Part shown: in pieces, positions 47,485 to 55,764 of the stretch
Numbering within the stretch: the first letter of the stretch is position 1
Layout: each line of letters starts with the position of its first letter
Source of the DNA: Comamonas sp.
Lineage (GTDB): Bacteria; Pseudomonadota; Gammaproteobacteria; Burkholderiales; Burkholderiaceae_C
Assembly: GCA_028690035.1 (NCBI GenBank)
Contig: JAQVCA010000005.1
Location: 124,001 to 188,000, forward strand
Direction: 5' to 3'
Length of the DNA stretch: 64,000 nucleotides
The notes under the pieces: generated by a model
What the model saw: only the letters and a program-made list of their open reading frames with translations
What the model was told of the DNA's origin: nothing
Databases searched by the model: none
Made by a program: the position numbers and the translations under genes

Positions 47485-47545
47485 AAAATCCATAGCTGCT
47501 TACGCTTATCCAGTAAGCGCTAGAGGCATATTTTTCTTGAAAAAC
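47485..47545. repeat. Dispersed palindromic repeat, copy 9 (best match)
   Basis: AATCCATAGCTGCTTACGCT, TATCCAGTAAGCGCTAGAG, GCATATTTTTCTTGAAAAA. This copy and copy 8 give the clearest consensus: TAGCTGCT, GCGCTTA, 4-6 base loop, TAAGCGC, TAGAGGC, then an A/T tail. Confidence 0.78.
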
Positions 47546-47640
47546 TTCCTCCTCTATCGGGGTGGCTCACAGCAAGTTGGTGGCGTTGTCCAGCACGAAA
47601 TCGCAGGCTTTTTCGCGCAGTGTGACACTACAGCCCCCGT

Positions 47641-49125
47641 ATGGAGCCGCCGATGCCCTTTCTTGCCCCCTCGCCCCTTGAAACGCTCAAAGCCCGCTAT
47701 GGCGAGCGCTACCGCTGGCTGCTGCTGACGGCGCTGATGGTGGGCACGATTGCGTCCATCATTCCTTCGACCAGTGTGAATGTGGCCATTCCAGCCATCA
47801 GTGCCCACTTTGACTTGGGGCAGGAGCGCGCGCAGTGGATCACTTCGGTGTTTATGGTGGCCTCCACGGTGGCGATGCTGGTGACGCCGTGGATGCTGGC
47901 GCGCTTTGGTTACCGCGCCACCTATGCTTGGTCTATCGCGTTGCTGATGGTAGGGGGCATGCTGGGCGGGTGGGCGCAGCACTTTGAGCTGCTGCTGTTG
48001 GCGCGCTTGGCCGAGGGCGCGGCAGCGGGCATCGTGCAGCCGATTCCGGCGGTGGTCATCCTGCGCGCGTTTGCCCCGCACGAGCAGGGGCGCGCCGGGG
48101 GTATGTTTGGCTTGGGGGTGGTGCTGGCACCTGCGTTGGCGCCATGGCTGGGAGGGCTGTTGGTGGATGGATGGGGTTGGCGCAGCACGTTTTTTATGGT
48201 GGTGCCGCCTTGTCTGCTGGCGCTGTGGCTGGCATGGAAGCTGGTGCCCAGCTCGGGGCCACAAAGTAGTGCCAACGTGCCCATGGGCGCCAGCGCCCCG
48301 CCCCGGTTGGATGTGCTGGGCCTGTGCCTGGTGGGGGTGGGCACGGTCGCGCTGCTCAATGCCCTGGTGGCGTTTCACCACAGCCATCTGCTGGCGGCGC
48401 TGTGGCTGGGCTTGGCGCTGGGCAGTCTGACGGGGTTTGTGCTGTGGCAGCTGCGTGTGCTGCGCGGAGGCGGCCAGCCGTTGATGGATTTGCGCTTGTT
48501 TGGGCACCGGCCTTTTGTGATGGGCTGCATCGTGGCCTTTATCTATGGCACGGCGATGTTTGGCTCGACGTATCTGCTACCAGTGTTCATCCAGATGGGG
48601 CTGGGGTTGTCGGCCAGCGCGGCGGGCAATTTGATGCTGCCCGCCGGGGTGGTGCTGGCCATCACCATTCCGCTGGTCGGGCGCATGGCCGACACCCAAC
48701 CCACGCATTGGCTGGTGAGCCTGGGCATGCTGCTGCTGGCGCTGTCGTTCGCGTGGATGCTGTGGGCAGGCCCGGGCATGGCGCTGTGGCTGCTGGCAGC
48801 AGGTATTGCGCTGGGGCGCGTTGGGCTGGGGTTCATTCTGCCCAGTTTGAATCTGGGGGCCATGCGCCCATTGCCCCGCGATGATGTGGCCCAAGGCTCC
48901 AGCACGATTGGCTTTGTCCGCATGCTGGGCGGCGCTGTGGGGGTGGGGCTGTGCGGCATCGTGCTGGAATGGCGGCTGGATGTGCACGCGGCCAACGCGG
49001 CGCTGTCGGCAGAGCAAGCGCGCATGCTGGCCTTTCATGAGAGCTTTGCGATGCTGACGGCGCTGTGTCTGCTGGCCTTTGTGGCGGCCACACAGTTGCG
49101 CTCGCCCAAGAAACCCGCAAGTTGA
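47641..49125 (+). CDS. MFS transporter, DHA2 (EmrB/QacA-like) family
   Basis: A 494-residue, 14-helix drug:H+ antiporter-type protein. It shows SIIPSTSVNVAIPAISAHFDL after the first helix (motif D1), WITSVFMVASTVAMLVTPWML, the ARLAEGAAAGIVQPIPAVVI motif C-like helix and GMFGLGVVLAPALAPWLGG. Substrate unknown. No EmrA-type membrane-fusion protein or regulator is adjacent, so it may act alone. ATG at 47641 or 47653 (both in frame). GC content returns to the genome norm here after the AT-rich cyclase gene. Confidence 0.87.
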   Translation: MEPPMPFLAPSPLETLKARYGERYRWLLLTALMVGTIASIIPSTSVNVAIPAISAHFDLGQERAQWITSVFMVASTVAMLVTPWMLARFGYRATYAWSIALLMVGGMLGGWAQHFELLLLARLAEGAAAGIVQPIPAVVILRAFAPHEQGRAGGMFGLGVVLAPALAPWLGGLLVDGWGWRSTFFMVVPPCLLALWLAWKLVPSSGPQSSANVPMGASAPPRLDVLGLCLVGVGTVALLNALVAFHHSHLLAALWLGLALGSLTGFVLWQLRVLRGGGQPLMDLRLFGHRPFVMGCIVAFIYGTAMFGSTYLLPVFIQMGLGLSASAAGNLMLPAGVVLAITIPLVGRMADTQPTHWLVSLGMLLLALSFAWMLWAGPGMALWLLAAGIALGRVGLGFILPSLNLGAMRPLPRDDVAQGSSTIGFVRMLGGAVGVGLCGIVLEWRLDVHAANAALSAEQARMLAFHESFAMLTALCLLAFVAATQLRSPKKPAS

Positions 49126-49223
49126 GCGGCGCCATGGCCCAAGGCCGTGCCGCGTCGGGTTAGGCTATGGGTTTTTGTCTGCCAACCACCACGGACAGCA
49201 CCACAGATAACGGATACGCCCCC

Positions 49224-49994
49224 ATGTGCCAGCTTTTGGGAATGAATTGCAACACCCCCACCGATGTACGTTTCAGCTTTGCCGGGTTTGCCCAGCGCGC
49301 CGGTAATACTGGCGACCACACCGATGGCTGGGGCATTGCGTTTTTTGAGGGCAAGGGCCTGCGCCATTTTGTCGATCACGAACGCGCCACCACGTCGGCG
49401 GTGGCCGAGCTGATCCGCAGCTATCCGATCAAGAGCCAGAACGTCATCGCCCACATCCGCAAGGCGACGCAAGGGCCAGTGGTACTGGAAAACTGCCACC
49501 CCTTTGTGCGCGAGCTGTGGGGCCTGAACTGGGTGTTTGCACACAACGGCAACCTGAAAGCATTTGCGCCCAAGCTGCATGCCCAGTTTCAGCCGGTGGG
49601 CAGCACCGACAGCGAGTTGGCCTTTTGCTGGATCATGCAGGAGCTGGCCAAATCGCACGCCACGATGCCCAGCCTGCAGGAGCTGTCGCTCACCCTGCAA
49701 GAGCTGGCCCAGCGCATCAGCCCGCACGGCACGTTCAATTTCTTGCTCTCCAATGGCCAGGCGCTGTGGGCACATGCCACCACCGATCTGTGCTTCATCG
49801 AGCGCCAGCACCCGTTTGCCACGGCCACGCTCAGCGATGAGGATCTGAGCCTGGACTTTTCCACCTGCACCACGCCGCAGGATCGGGTGGCCGTCATCGT
49901 GACGGCGCCACTGACCACCAACGAGACCTGGACGCCCTTCACCCACGGGCGGGTGCATTTGTTCCAGAACGGGGCCTTGGTACACCGCTGCTGA
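49224..49994 (+). CDS. Class II glutamine amidotransferase (YafJ-like)
   Basis: A 256-residue Ntn-type amidotransferase. After removal of Met1 the nucleophile is Cys2 (MCQLLGMNCNTPTDVRFSF); further motifs are TDGWGIAFFEG, VIAHIRKATQG, NCHPF and VFAHNGNLK, and GSTDSELAFCWIM. It resembles E. coli YafJ; the acceptor enzyme and substrate are unknown, as the second domain of GlmS or PurF types is absent. The start at 49224 is set by Cys2; the longer frame from 49167 would bury it. Convergent with a chemoreceptor gene, 36 bases apart. Confidence 0.9.
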   Translation: MCQLLGMNCNTPTDVRFSFAGFAQRAGNTGDHTDGWGIAFFEGKGLRHFVDHERATTSAVAELIRSYPIKSQNVIAHIRKATQGPVVLENCHPFVRELWGLNWVFAHNGNLKAFAPKLHAQFQPVGSTDSELAFCWIMQELAKSHATMPSLQELSLTLQELAQRISPHGTFNFLLSNGQALWAHATTDLCFIERQHPFATATLSDEDLSLDFSTCTTPQDRVAVIVTAPLTTNETWTPFTHGRVHLFQNGALVHRC

Positions 49995-50030
49995 GGGCCG
50001 CGCGCGGCGCGCCCCAGTGCGGCACAGCGA

Positions 50031-51578
50031 TCAGCGGGCCAATGCAGGCGTGGTGCCGCGCTCCAGGTGGAAGCGCGCTACCGCCTGCAGCAGCCCTTGC
50101 GCCTGCTGGCGCAGGCCTTCGGCGGCTGCGGCGCTTTCTTCGACGAGCGCTGCGTTTTGCTGGGTGGCTTGGTCCATGTGCGTGATGGCCTGCCCCACCT
50201 GGGCCACACCACTGCTTTGTTCGCGGCTGGCGGCGCTGATCTCACCCATGATGTCCGTCACGCGGCGGATGGCACCGACCACTTCGTCCATGGTATGGCC
50301 GGCCTGATCGGCCAGGGTGCTGCCGCTTTCCACACGCTGCACGCTGTCGGTGATGAGCACCTTGATTTCTTTGGCTGCATCGGCACTGCGCTTGGCCAAC
50401 GCACGCACCTCACTGGCGACGACGGCAAAACCCCGGCCCTGTTCGCCCGCGCGCGCGGCCTCGACCGCTGCGTTGAGCGCCAAGATGTTGGTTTGGAACG
50501 CGATGCCGTCGATCACGCCAATGATGTCGGCAATGCGCTGGCTGCTGGCGCGGATATCTTTCATATTGGCCACCACCTGGGTGACAACGCCGCCCCCCTG
50601 GCTGGCAATCTGCGTGGCGTTTTGTGCCAGCGCGTTCGCGGCCTGGGCGTTGTCGGCGTTCTGACGCACAGTGGCACTCAGCTCTTCCATGCTGGCGGCG
50701 GTTTGCTCCAGCGCGCTGGCTTGGTTTTCGGTACGGTCGGACAAGTCGGCATTGCCCTGGGCAATTTCTGCGCAGACATGGTGCATTTGCACTGCCGCGC
50801 CCTGCACCTGCTGCACCAGCTCACGCAATGCCATACGCATGCTTTGTAAGTCGCCCATCAGGCCTTGGACACTGGAAGCGCCGGCCCCCTCGGTCAAATC
50901 CCCTTCGGCCACCCGCCGCAGCGCGCGGCGGGCCTCAGCAGGGTCGCAGCCCAAATCACGGTGCAAGGTGCGCACCATGACCATCAGCAGTCCACCCGCT
51001 ACGGCCACTGCCAGCAATGCCAGCGCTGCCGACCACAGTTGCATGCGCTGGGCTGCTGCACGTGTGGCTGCATGAGACGCTGCGGCTGCCTCACGCGCCA
51101 CTTTGAGCTGCTCAAGCAGTGCTGCGCGCAGCGTGCGCCACGCAGGGGTTTCCTGAGCTTTCAGCGCTGCGGCAGCAGCATCGCGGTTGTGCTGCGCCAG
51201 GGCAACGACTTGATCTTGCTCCTGTACCTGCGCTTGCCGCAACGCTTGCATGCGGGCCACCGCTGCCTCAGTGTCTGTACCACGCGCGCGCTGCACCAGA
51301 TCCGCATACGCATCGTCGTACGCCGTGCGCGCATTGCGCAGGTTGTCCACGGCCTGGCGGTCGCCGGAGTCAAGCACGATGTTGCGCACCGCCTGCCCCG
51401 ACTGCAGCCCTTGGGCATACAGCTCTTGTAGTTGTGTCACCACCGCCTGATTGGTCGCAAGATAGTGGTCGAAATCGGACTGTGTGCGTGCCAATCCCCA
51501 GTGACCACTGAGCAATGCCAGCACAAACAACAGTGCAGGCGCGACGGTACAAAAAATCAAGCGAGCGTTAAAACGCAT
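50031..51578 (-). CDS. Methyl-accepting chemotaxis protein
   Basis: A 515-residue chemoreceptor: first helix near 7-27 ([19 protein letters not shown]), periplasmic helical bundle to about 185, second helix near 187-205 ([19 protein letters not shown]), HAMP, then a signalling coiled coil with [20 protein letters not shown] and [18 protein letters not shown]. It ends [16 protein letters not shown] without a CheR-binding pentapeptide. Its signalling half is related to, but not nearly identical with, those of the tandem receptors at 26.8-30.2 kb, which shows how unusual that pair's identity is. Confidence 0.92.
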   Translation of the reverse strand: MRFNARLIFCTVAPALLFVLALLSGHWGLARTQSDFDHYLATNQAVVTQLQELYAQGLQSGQAVRNIVLDSGDRQAVDNLRNARTAYDDAYADLVQRARGTDTEAAVARMQALRQAQVQEQDQVVALAQHNRDAAAAALKAQETPAWRTLRAALLEQLKVAREAAAASHAATRAAAQRMQLWSAALALLAVAVAGGLLMVMVRTLHRDLGCDPAEARRALRRVAEGDLTEGAGASSVQGLMGDLQSMRMALRELVQQVQGAAVQMHHVCAEIAQGNADLSDRTENQASALEQTAASMEELSATVRQNADNAQAANALAQNATQIASQGGGVVTQVVANMKDIRASSQRIADIIGVIDGIAFQTNILALNAAVEAARAGEQGRGFAVVASEVRALAKRSADAAKEIKVLITDSVQRVESGSTLADQAGHTMDEVVGAIRRVTDIMGEISAASREQSSGVAQVGQAITHMDQATQQNAALVEESAAAAEGLRQQAQGLLQAVARFHLERGTTPALAR

Positions 51579-51919
51579 GGTGGGCGACCCTCTTCAAAGT
51601 CCCTGTGAGACAGATGCGCTCCATTATGGGGGCGCGCCTCTCAGCACACCTTATTTTATGAAAAATTTTCATTGATGATTGATTAAATATCATTTTACTT
51701 CATGACTGGAAAAGTGGACTATTCCTCTGGTTGCTGTTTCTCCGATGACCGGACCACAGAACTTGCGAAAAACCGACGTCTGACGCTTTCGATGCCCGGC
51801 CATAGCGCCGAATGACGACCATCAGAGCCAGACGATGGTTGATTGATTCCACCCATGACACCCAGAAAGGTGACGACGATCTGGATATTTTTATTTCCTG
51901 ATCGATCCATACAGTTGCG
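51579..51919. other. Non-coding, AT-rich intergenic region upstream of mesX
   Basis: A 341-base gap between divergent genes. The left part is AT-rich (TTTTATGAAAAATTTTCATT is a near-perfect palindrome at about 51655-51674) and may hold promoters for both sides. The minus-strand frame 51700-51963 resembles nothing I recognise. No riboswitch fold was recognised. Confidence 0.5.
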
Positions 51920-52906
51920 ATGTATCCAGAAATTTCATTCCATGTAGAGCGTTTAATTTTCAACGAGGATTATCATCCATCCGAAAAAACGCGACTGACC
52001 ACCAATTTTGCTAACTTGGCCCGAGGCGAAAATCGCAAAGAAAATTTACGCCGCACGCTGCAAATGATGAACCATCGTTTCAATAGTCTGGCCCACTGGG
52101 ACAATCCCAACGGCAATCGCTACGCCTTGGAACTTGAAATTATTTCAGCAGACATGCAAATCAATGGCGAATCGTTGCAGCATGCACTGCCATTGATTGA
52201 AATATTAAAAACCAATATCTTGGACAAGGAAGCCGGCAAGCGCATTGAAGGCAGTGGTGGCAATAGCTTTTCCTCATATATACGCGACTATGATTTCAGC
52301 GTTTTACTCAAAAAGCATAATGCAAATAAAACAACGTTCAGCACTCCAGAAAACTTTGGCGAGCTGCATGGAAAGTTGTTTCAGCATTTTCTCCACTCAT
52401 CGGCCTATCGCGAAAACTTCAAAACATCGCCTGTCATTTGTTTGAGCGTTGCCAGCGATCGCACTTACTACCGCACAGCACTGCACCATCCCATCTTGGG
52501 GTGGGAGTATGTGCAAGACGCACCATCTATTACAGATTATTATTTTCAAAAAATGGGCATGAAGGTACGCTACTTCATGCCGCCACACAGCGTGGCACCC
52601 TTGGCATTTTACTTTATAGGTGATTTATTGGCAGACCACGACGATTTATCGCTGATTGCCACCATCAGTGTGATGGAGACTTTCCAAAAAATCTATCGCC
52701 CAGAAATTTATAACGCCAACGCACCGGCAGCATCTTGCTACCAGCCCAGCTTGAAGCACACCGATTATTCATTCACCCAGGTTTCTTACGATCGTGAAGA
52801 GCGCAACCATTTAGCCACCCAGCAAGGGCAGTTGGCAGAGAGCATCTTCATTCAGCCATACCAAGAGGTTTTGGAACATTGGTCGGCCCATGCAGCGCTG
52901 GGCTGA
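51920..52906 (+). CDS. mesX: MesX, DUF1852 putative oxygenase needed by MesD
   Basis: A 328-residue protein of the DUF1852 family (MesX). It is thought to act with MesD, a MetE-like core methionine synthase, to supply the methyl group in an oxygen-dependent, folate-independent route. Features: FHVERLIFNEDYHPSEKTRLTTNFANLARGENRKENL near the N-terminus, GSGGNSFSSYIRDYDFSVLL, and a His/Tyr-rich middle (YYRTALHHPILGWEY). No transmembrane helix or signal. Base composition is markedly lower in GC than the window, and no clear ribosome site precedes the ATG at 51920, so transfer is possible. The FMN reductase and mesD follow on the same strand. Confidence 0.85.
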   Translation: MYPEISFHVERLIFNEDYHPSEKTRLTTNFANLARGENRKENLRRTLQMMNHRFNSLAHWDNPNGNRYALELEIISADMQINGESLQHALPLIEILKTNILDKEAGKRIEGSGGNSFSSYIRDYDFSVLLKKHNANKTTFSTPENFGELHGKLFQHFLHSSAYRENFKTSPVICLSVASDRTYYRTALHHPILGWEYVQDAPSITDYYFQKMGMKVRYFMPPHSVAPLAFYFIGDLLADHDDLSLIATISVMETFQKIYRPEIYNANAPAASCYQPSLKHTDYSFTQVSYDREERNHLATQQGQLAESIFIQPYQEVLEHWSAHAALG

Positions 52907-53072
52907 TCGAGGGCGCCTCACCCTGTGCGCCATGGGCCATCGGGGCTGGAGGCTGTCGCGCCAACTCAATGAAAGCGCGCACGTAATCGATGGCGGTGTC
53001 CGCTTCGCCTGCGGGCAACAGAAACTACCACGATGTAGCAGCAGTTACTTCTATTTCTACGAAAGCCCAACC
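52907..53072 (-). other. mesX-FMN reductase spacer with a possible LysR remnant
   Basis: This 166-base spacer is GC-rich on its left side. Read on the minus strand after an in-frame TAG it gives FLLPAGEADTAIDYVRAF, IELARQPPAP, which resembles the C-terminal end of a LysR-type regulator. If real, it marks a lost gene of the cluster. The match is short and judged by eye only. Confidence 0.25.
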
Positions 53073-53654
53073 ATGCGTCCACTCCGTGCCGTGGCGGTCT
53101 CTGGCGGACAGCATCCCTACTCCAAATCGACCTTATTGGCCGCACATTTGCTGGACCTCATCGCTCAGCACGCTGCCCCATGTGAACACCATCTGCTGAC
53201 CCTGGGACACCTGGCCCCACAACTGGTCGGCCCAACCTGGCGATCCAACCTGCCTACCACGGCAGAGCAGGCACTAACTGCCGTCGAACAGGCAGATGTT
53301 GTGGTGGTAGTCACCCCGATTTTTCGCGGCTCGTACACGGGGATGTTCAAGCATTTCTTCGATTTGATACACCAAGATGCCTTGATCGACACACCGATCT
53401 TGCTGGCCGCCGTCGGCGGCAGTCAGCGCCATGCCTTAACGATTGACCACCAGCTGCGCCCGCTGTTCAGCTTCTTTCAAGCACGCACTTTACCGCTAGG
53501 CATTTATGCGACGGACCACGACTTTACGGGGCAGCGCCTGTGCAATGCCGCCCTGCTGGAGCGCGCCGAACTGGCCGTCCAGCGGGCTATTCCTCTGATC
53601 GCGTTAGCCCGCAACAACCCGGCCCGCATGGCGCATCCCACGCTCACGGCGTAA
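53073..53654 (+). CDS. NAD(P)H-dependent FMN reductase (MsuE-like)
   Basis: A 193-residue flavodoxin-fold reductase: VAVSGGQHPYSKSTLLAAHLL is the phosphate-binding loop, VVVVTPIFRGSYTGMFKHFFDLI the second FMN contact and VGGSQRHALTIDHQLRPLF a third. It should supply reduced FMN to a partner oxygenase, as MsuE does for sulfonate monooxygenases. In this cluster the natural partner is MesX, so MesX may use FMNH2 and oxygen (inference). The ATG at 53073 (MRPLRAVAVSGG) is set by the fold; the longer frame from 52890 adds an unrelated 61 residues. Confidence 0.87.
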   Translation: MRPLRAVAVSGGQHPYSKSTLLAAHLLDLIAQHAAPCEHHLLTLGHLAPQLVGPTWRSNLPTTAEQALTAVEQADVVVVVTPIFRGSYTGMFKHFFDLIHQDALIDTPILLAAVGGSQRHALTIDHQLRPLFSFFQARTLPLGIYATDHDFTGQRLCNAALLERAELAVQRAIPLIALARNNPARMAHPTLTA

Positions 53655-53728
53655 AGCGCAGTGGGCCACGACGGCGTAGACACCGCCGTCCTCCTTGCTT
53701 TTCTTCTGTTTCAAAAAAGGAAATCACG

Positions 53729-54754
53729 ATGTTTGAGACCTCCATCGCTGGCAGCTTGCCCAAACCTGCATGGCTGGCAGAAACCAACAAACTTTGGCCC
53801 CAATGGAAAGCCGAAGGCGAGGCCTTGCGCCAAGCCAAGGCCGATGCGACGCTGCTCTGGATCAAAGCCCAAGAAGACGCCGGACTGGACATCGTGTGCG
53901 ACGGCGAGCAGTCGCGCCAGCATTTCGTACACGGTTTTCTGGAGCAGGTAGAGGGCATCGACTTTGAAAACAAGGTCAAGATGGGTATTCGCGATAACCG
54001 TTATGACGCCATGGTGCCGCAGGTGGTTTCGGCCCTGCGCCTCAAAGGCCGCGTGCATGCCTTCGAGGCACAGCTGGCACGCGCCCATACCAAGAAGAAG
54101 CTCAAGTTCACACTGCCTGGCCCGATGACCATCATCGATACCGTGGCCGATCGTTTTTATGGCGACAAAGTTCAGCTGGCTTTTGCTTTTGCAGAGTTGC
54201 TCAACCAGGAAGCCTTGGCCCTGCAGGCAGATGGCGTGGACATTATTCAGTTCGACGAACCTGCATTCAATGTTTACATGCAAGAGGCTGCTGACTGGGG
54301 CGTCAAAGCGCTGGAGCGTGCCGCACAGGGCCTGACCTGCAAGACAGCCGTCCACATTTGCTATGGTTATGGCATCCAGGCCAACAAGGATTGGAAAAAC
54401 ACCTTGGGCGAGGAGTGGCGCCAATACGAAAAGGTGTTCCCAGCGCTGGCACGCAGCACCATCGACCAAGTCAGCCTGGAATGCATCCATTCACACGTGC
54501 CGCCAGAGCTGATGCAGCTGCTGGTAGGCAAAGACGTCCTCGTGGGCGTCATTGACGTAGCCAGCGATGCGATCGAAACCCCAGAAGAAGTGGCCAATAT
54601 CATCGGTCGTGCCTTGGAGTTTGTCCCTAAAGAACGGCTCTACCCCTGCACCAACTGCGGCCTCGCCCCGATGGCACGCGACGTCGCTTGGCGCAAGTTG
54701 CAAGCGCTGGCGGCTGGCACCAAGCTGGCGAAAGAACGACTCCACGGGATATAA
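53729..54754 (+). CDS. mesD: MesD, folate-independent core methionine synthase (MetE C-terminal domain type)
   Basis: A 341-residue protein equal to the catalytic C-terminal domain of MetE, lacking the N-terminal folate-binding half. It keeps the Zn/homocysteine residues: HICYGYG (His209, Cys211) and CTNCG (Cys310), and the acidic QFDEPAF (Asp176/Glu177). With DUF1852 next door it fits the MesD family, which makes methionine from homocysteine with a methyl donor that is not methyl-tetrahydrofolate and requires MesX and oxygen. AAGGAAA lies seven bases before the ATG at 53729. A terminator follows at 54843-54875. Confidence 0.87.
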   Translation: MFETSIAGSLPKPAWLAETNKLWPQWKAEGEALRQAKADATLLWIKAQEDAGLDIVCDGEQSRQHFVHGFLEQVEGIDFENKVKMGIRDNRYDAMVPQVVSALRLKGRVHAFEAQLARAHTKKKLKFTLPGPMTIIDTVADRFYGDKVQLAFAFAELLNQEALALQADGVDIIQFDEPAFNVYMQEAADWGVKALERAAQGLTCKTAVHICYGYGIQANKDWKNTLGEEWRQYEKVFPALARSTIDQVSLECIHSHVPPELMQLLVGKDVLVGVIDVASDAIETPEEVANIIGRALEFVPKERLYPCTNCGLAPMARDVAWRKLQALAAGTKLAKERLHGI

Positions 54755-54842
54755 AAACCCGTCCCGTCTGTCTGCTCTTGGCAGACGGGTACAAGCTGCC
54801 AGTGGCGACCATATGCACGCGGATCGCATGGATCGCAAACAA

Positions 54843-54875
54843 AAAACCCGCTTACCTATGACAGTAGCGGGTTTT
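54843..54875. terminator. Bidirectional terminator between mesD and tRNA-Phe
   Basis: Stem AAAACCCGCT/AGCGGGTTTT (arms 54843-54852 and 54866-54875) with a 13-base loop. It carries T runs on both strands, so it can end mesD (plus) and tRNA-Phe (minus) transcripts. A second stem at 54763-54789 (CCCGTCTG/CAGACGGG) lies closer to mesD and has a T run only on the minus strand. Confidence 0.82.
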
Positions 54876-54907
54876 GAGGCTTCTTGAATGTTCAAGAAAC
54901 AGTGTTT

Positions 54908-54983
54908 TGGTGGCCTGGGACGGGATCGAACCGCCGACACGCGGATTTTCAATCCGCTGCTCTACCAACTGAGCTACCGGGCC
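54908..54983 (-). tRNA. tRNA-Phe (anticodon GAA)
   Basis: A 76-base cloverleaf with encoded CCA (54908-54910). D arm GCTC/GAGC, anticodon stem GCGGA/TCCGC with loop TTGAAAA (anticodon GAA), T arm GGCGG TTCGATC CCGTC. The acceptor stem reads GGCCCGG against CCAGGCC, which pairs except at 5-68, where C faces A. The other features are normal, so it is likely functional. Confidence 0.96.
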
Positions 54984-55020
54984 ATTGCATGGGTCGTGTA
55001 CCGCATGCAGTGAAGCCACG

Positions 55021-55026
55021 ATTATA
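55021..55026 (-). promoter_or_regulatory. Probable -10 box for tRNA-Phe
   Basis: TATAAT on the minus strand, 38 bases upstream of the mature tRNA 5' end. A possible -35 (TTGCTC at 55047-55052) is 20 bases away, longer than ideal. Confidence 0.5.
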
Positions 55027-55067
55027 TGCACGTTTTTGCCTGCATAGAGCAATTTTTGCAAAACAGC

Positions 55068-55733
55068 TTAATTTTTTCGGCTGCGCCCCAAATCCACGCC
55101 CAGCTGACGCAGCTTGCGATAGAGGTGGGTGCGTTCCAGACCGGTTTTTTCGGCCACGCGCGTCATGGAGCCGCCTTCACGCGCGAGGTGGAATTCGAAA
55201 TAGGCTTTTTCAAAGCCATCGCGTGCTTCGCGCAGGGGGCGATCCAGATCAAACCCTTGGTGGGCAGGCACGGCCTCCCGCTCTTCATAGGTGTCTAGGT
55301 AAGCCACCTCGTCCATGCTGCGCACATAACGGCTGTGTTGGACTGCGGCGACTTTGGCAGTCTGCTCTGCGGCTTTGATGAGCCCCTGCTCGACGGCCTT
55401 GAGCAGCTTTTGCAGCGTGATGGGCTTCTCCAGAAAAGACATGGCCCCAATGCGGGTGGCTTCGACAGCGGTTTCTATAGTGGCGTGACCACTCATCATG
55501 ATCACCGGCATGGTCAGCATGCCTGCGGCAGCCCACTCCTTGAGTAAGGAAACCCCATCGGTATCGGGCATCCAGATATCCAGCAACACCAAGTCAAAGG
55601 CTACCGCAGCGCGGGCAGCTCGCGCCTGGGTCGCGTTCTCTGCAAGCTCTACGCTGTGACCTTCATCGTTCAGGATTTCCGACAACAGATCTCGTATGCC
55701 AAGCTCGTCGTCCACCACCAGTATGTTTGCCAT
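55068..55733 (-). CDS. NtrX-like response regulator without AAA+ domain
   Basis: A 221-residue regulator. Residues 1-120 are a receiver domain (VVDDE acidic pair, phospho-acceptor Asp52 in LLDIWMPDTDG, MMSGHATIETAVEA, Lys in FLEKP). The C-terminus is a Fis-type helix-turn-helix (GSMTRVAEKTGLERTHLYRKLRQLGV). The central sigma-54-interacting AAA+ ATPase of full-length NtrX (GAFTGA and Walker motifs) is missing, with a short linker instead. It follows the NtrY-like kinase gene by 31 bases, its obvious partner. It cannot activate sigma-54 promoters by ATP hydrolysis, so it should bind DNA as a simple regulator or repressor. Confidence 0.9.
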   Translation of the reverse strand: MANILVVDDELGIRDLLSEILNDEGHSVELAENATQARAARAAVAFDLVLLDIWMPDTDGVSLLKEWAAAGMLTMPVIMMSGHATIETAVEATRIGAMSFLEKPITLQKLLKAVEQGLIKAAEQTAKVAAVQHSRYVRSMDEVAYLDTYEEREAVPAHQGFDLDRPLREARDGFEKAYFEFHLAREGGSMTRVAEKTGLERTHLYRKLRQLGVDLGRSRKN

Positions 55734-55764
55734 GTCTCAAAAAATTTGAATGCGGTTGTGCCCC

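Noticed and set aside
51700..51963. Small minus-strand ORF in the gap before mesX
   Set aside because: No recognisable domain or ribosome site, and it overlaps the mesX start on the opposite strand.
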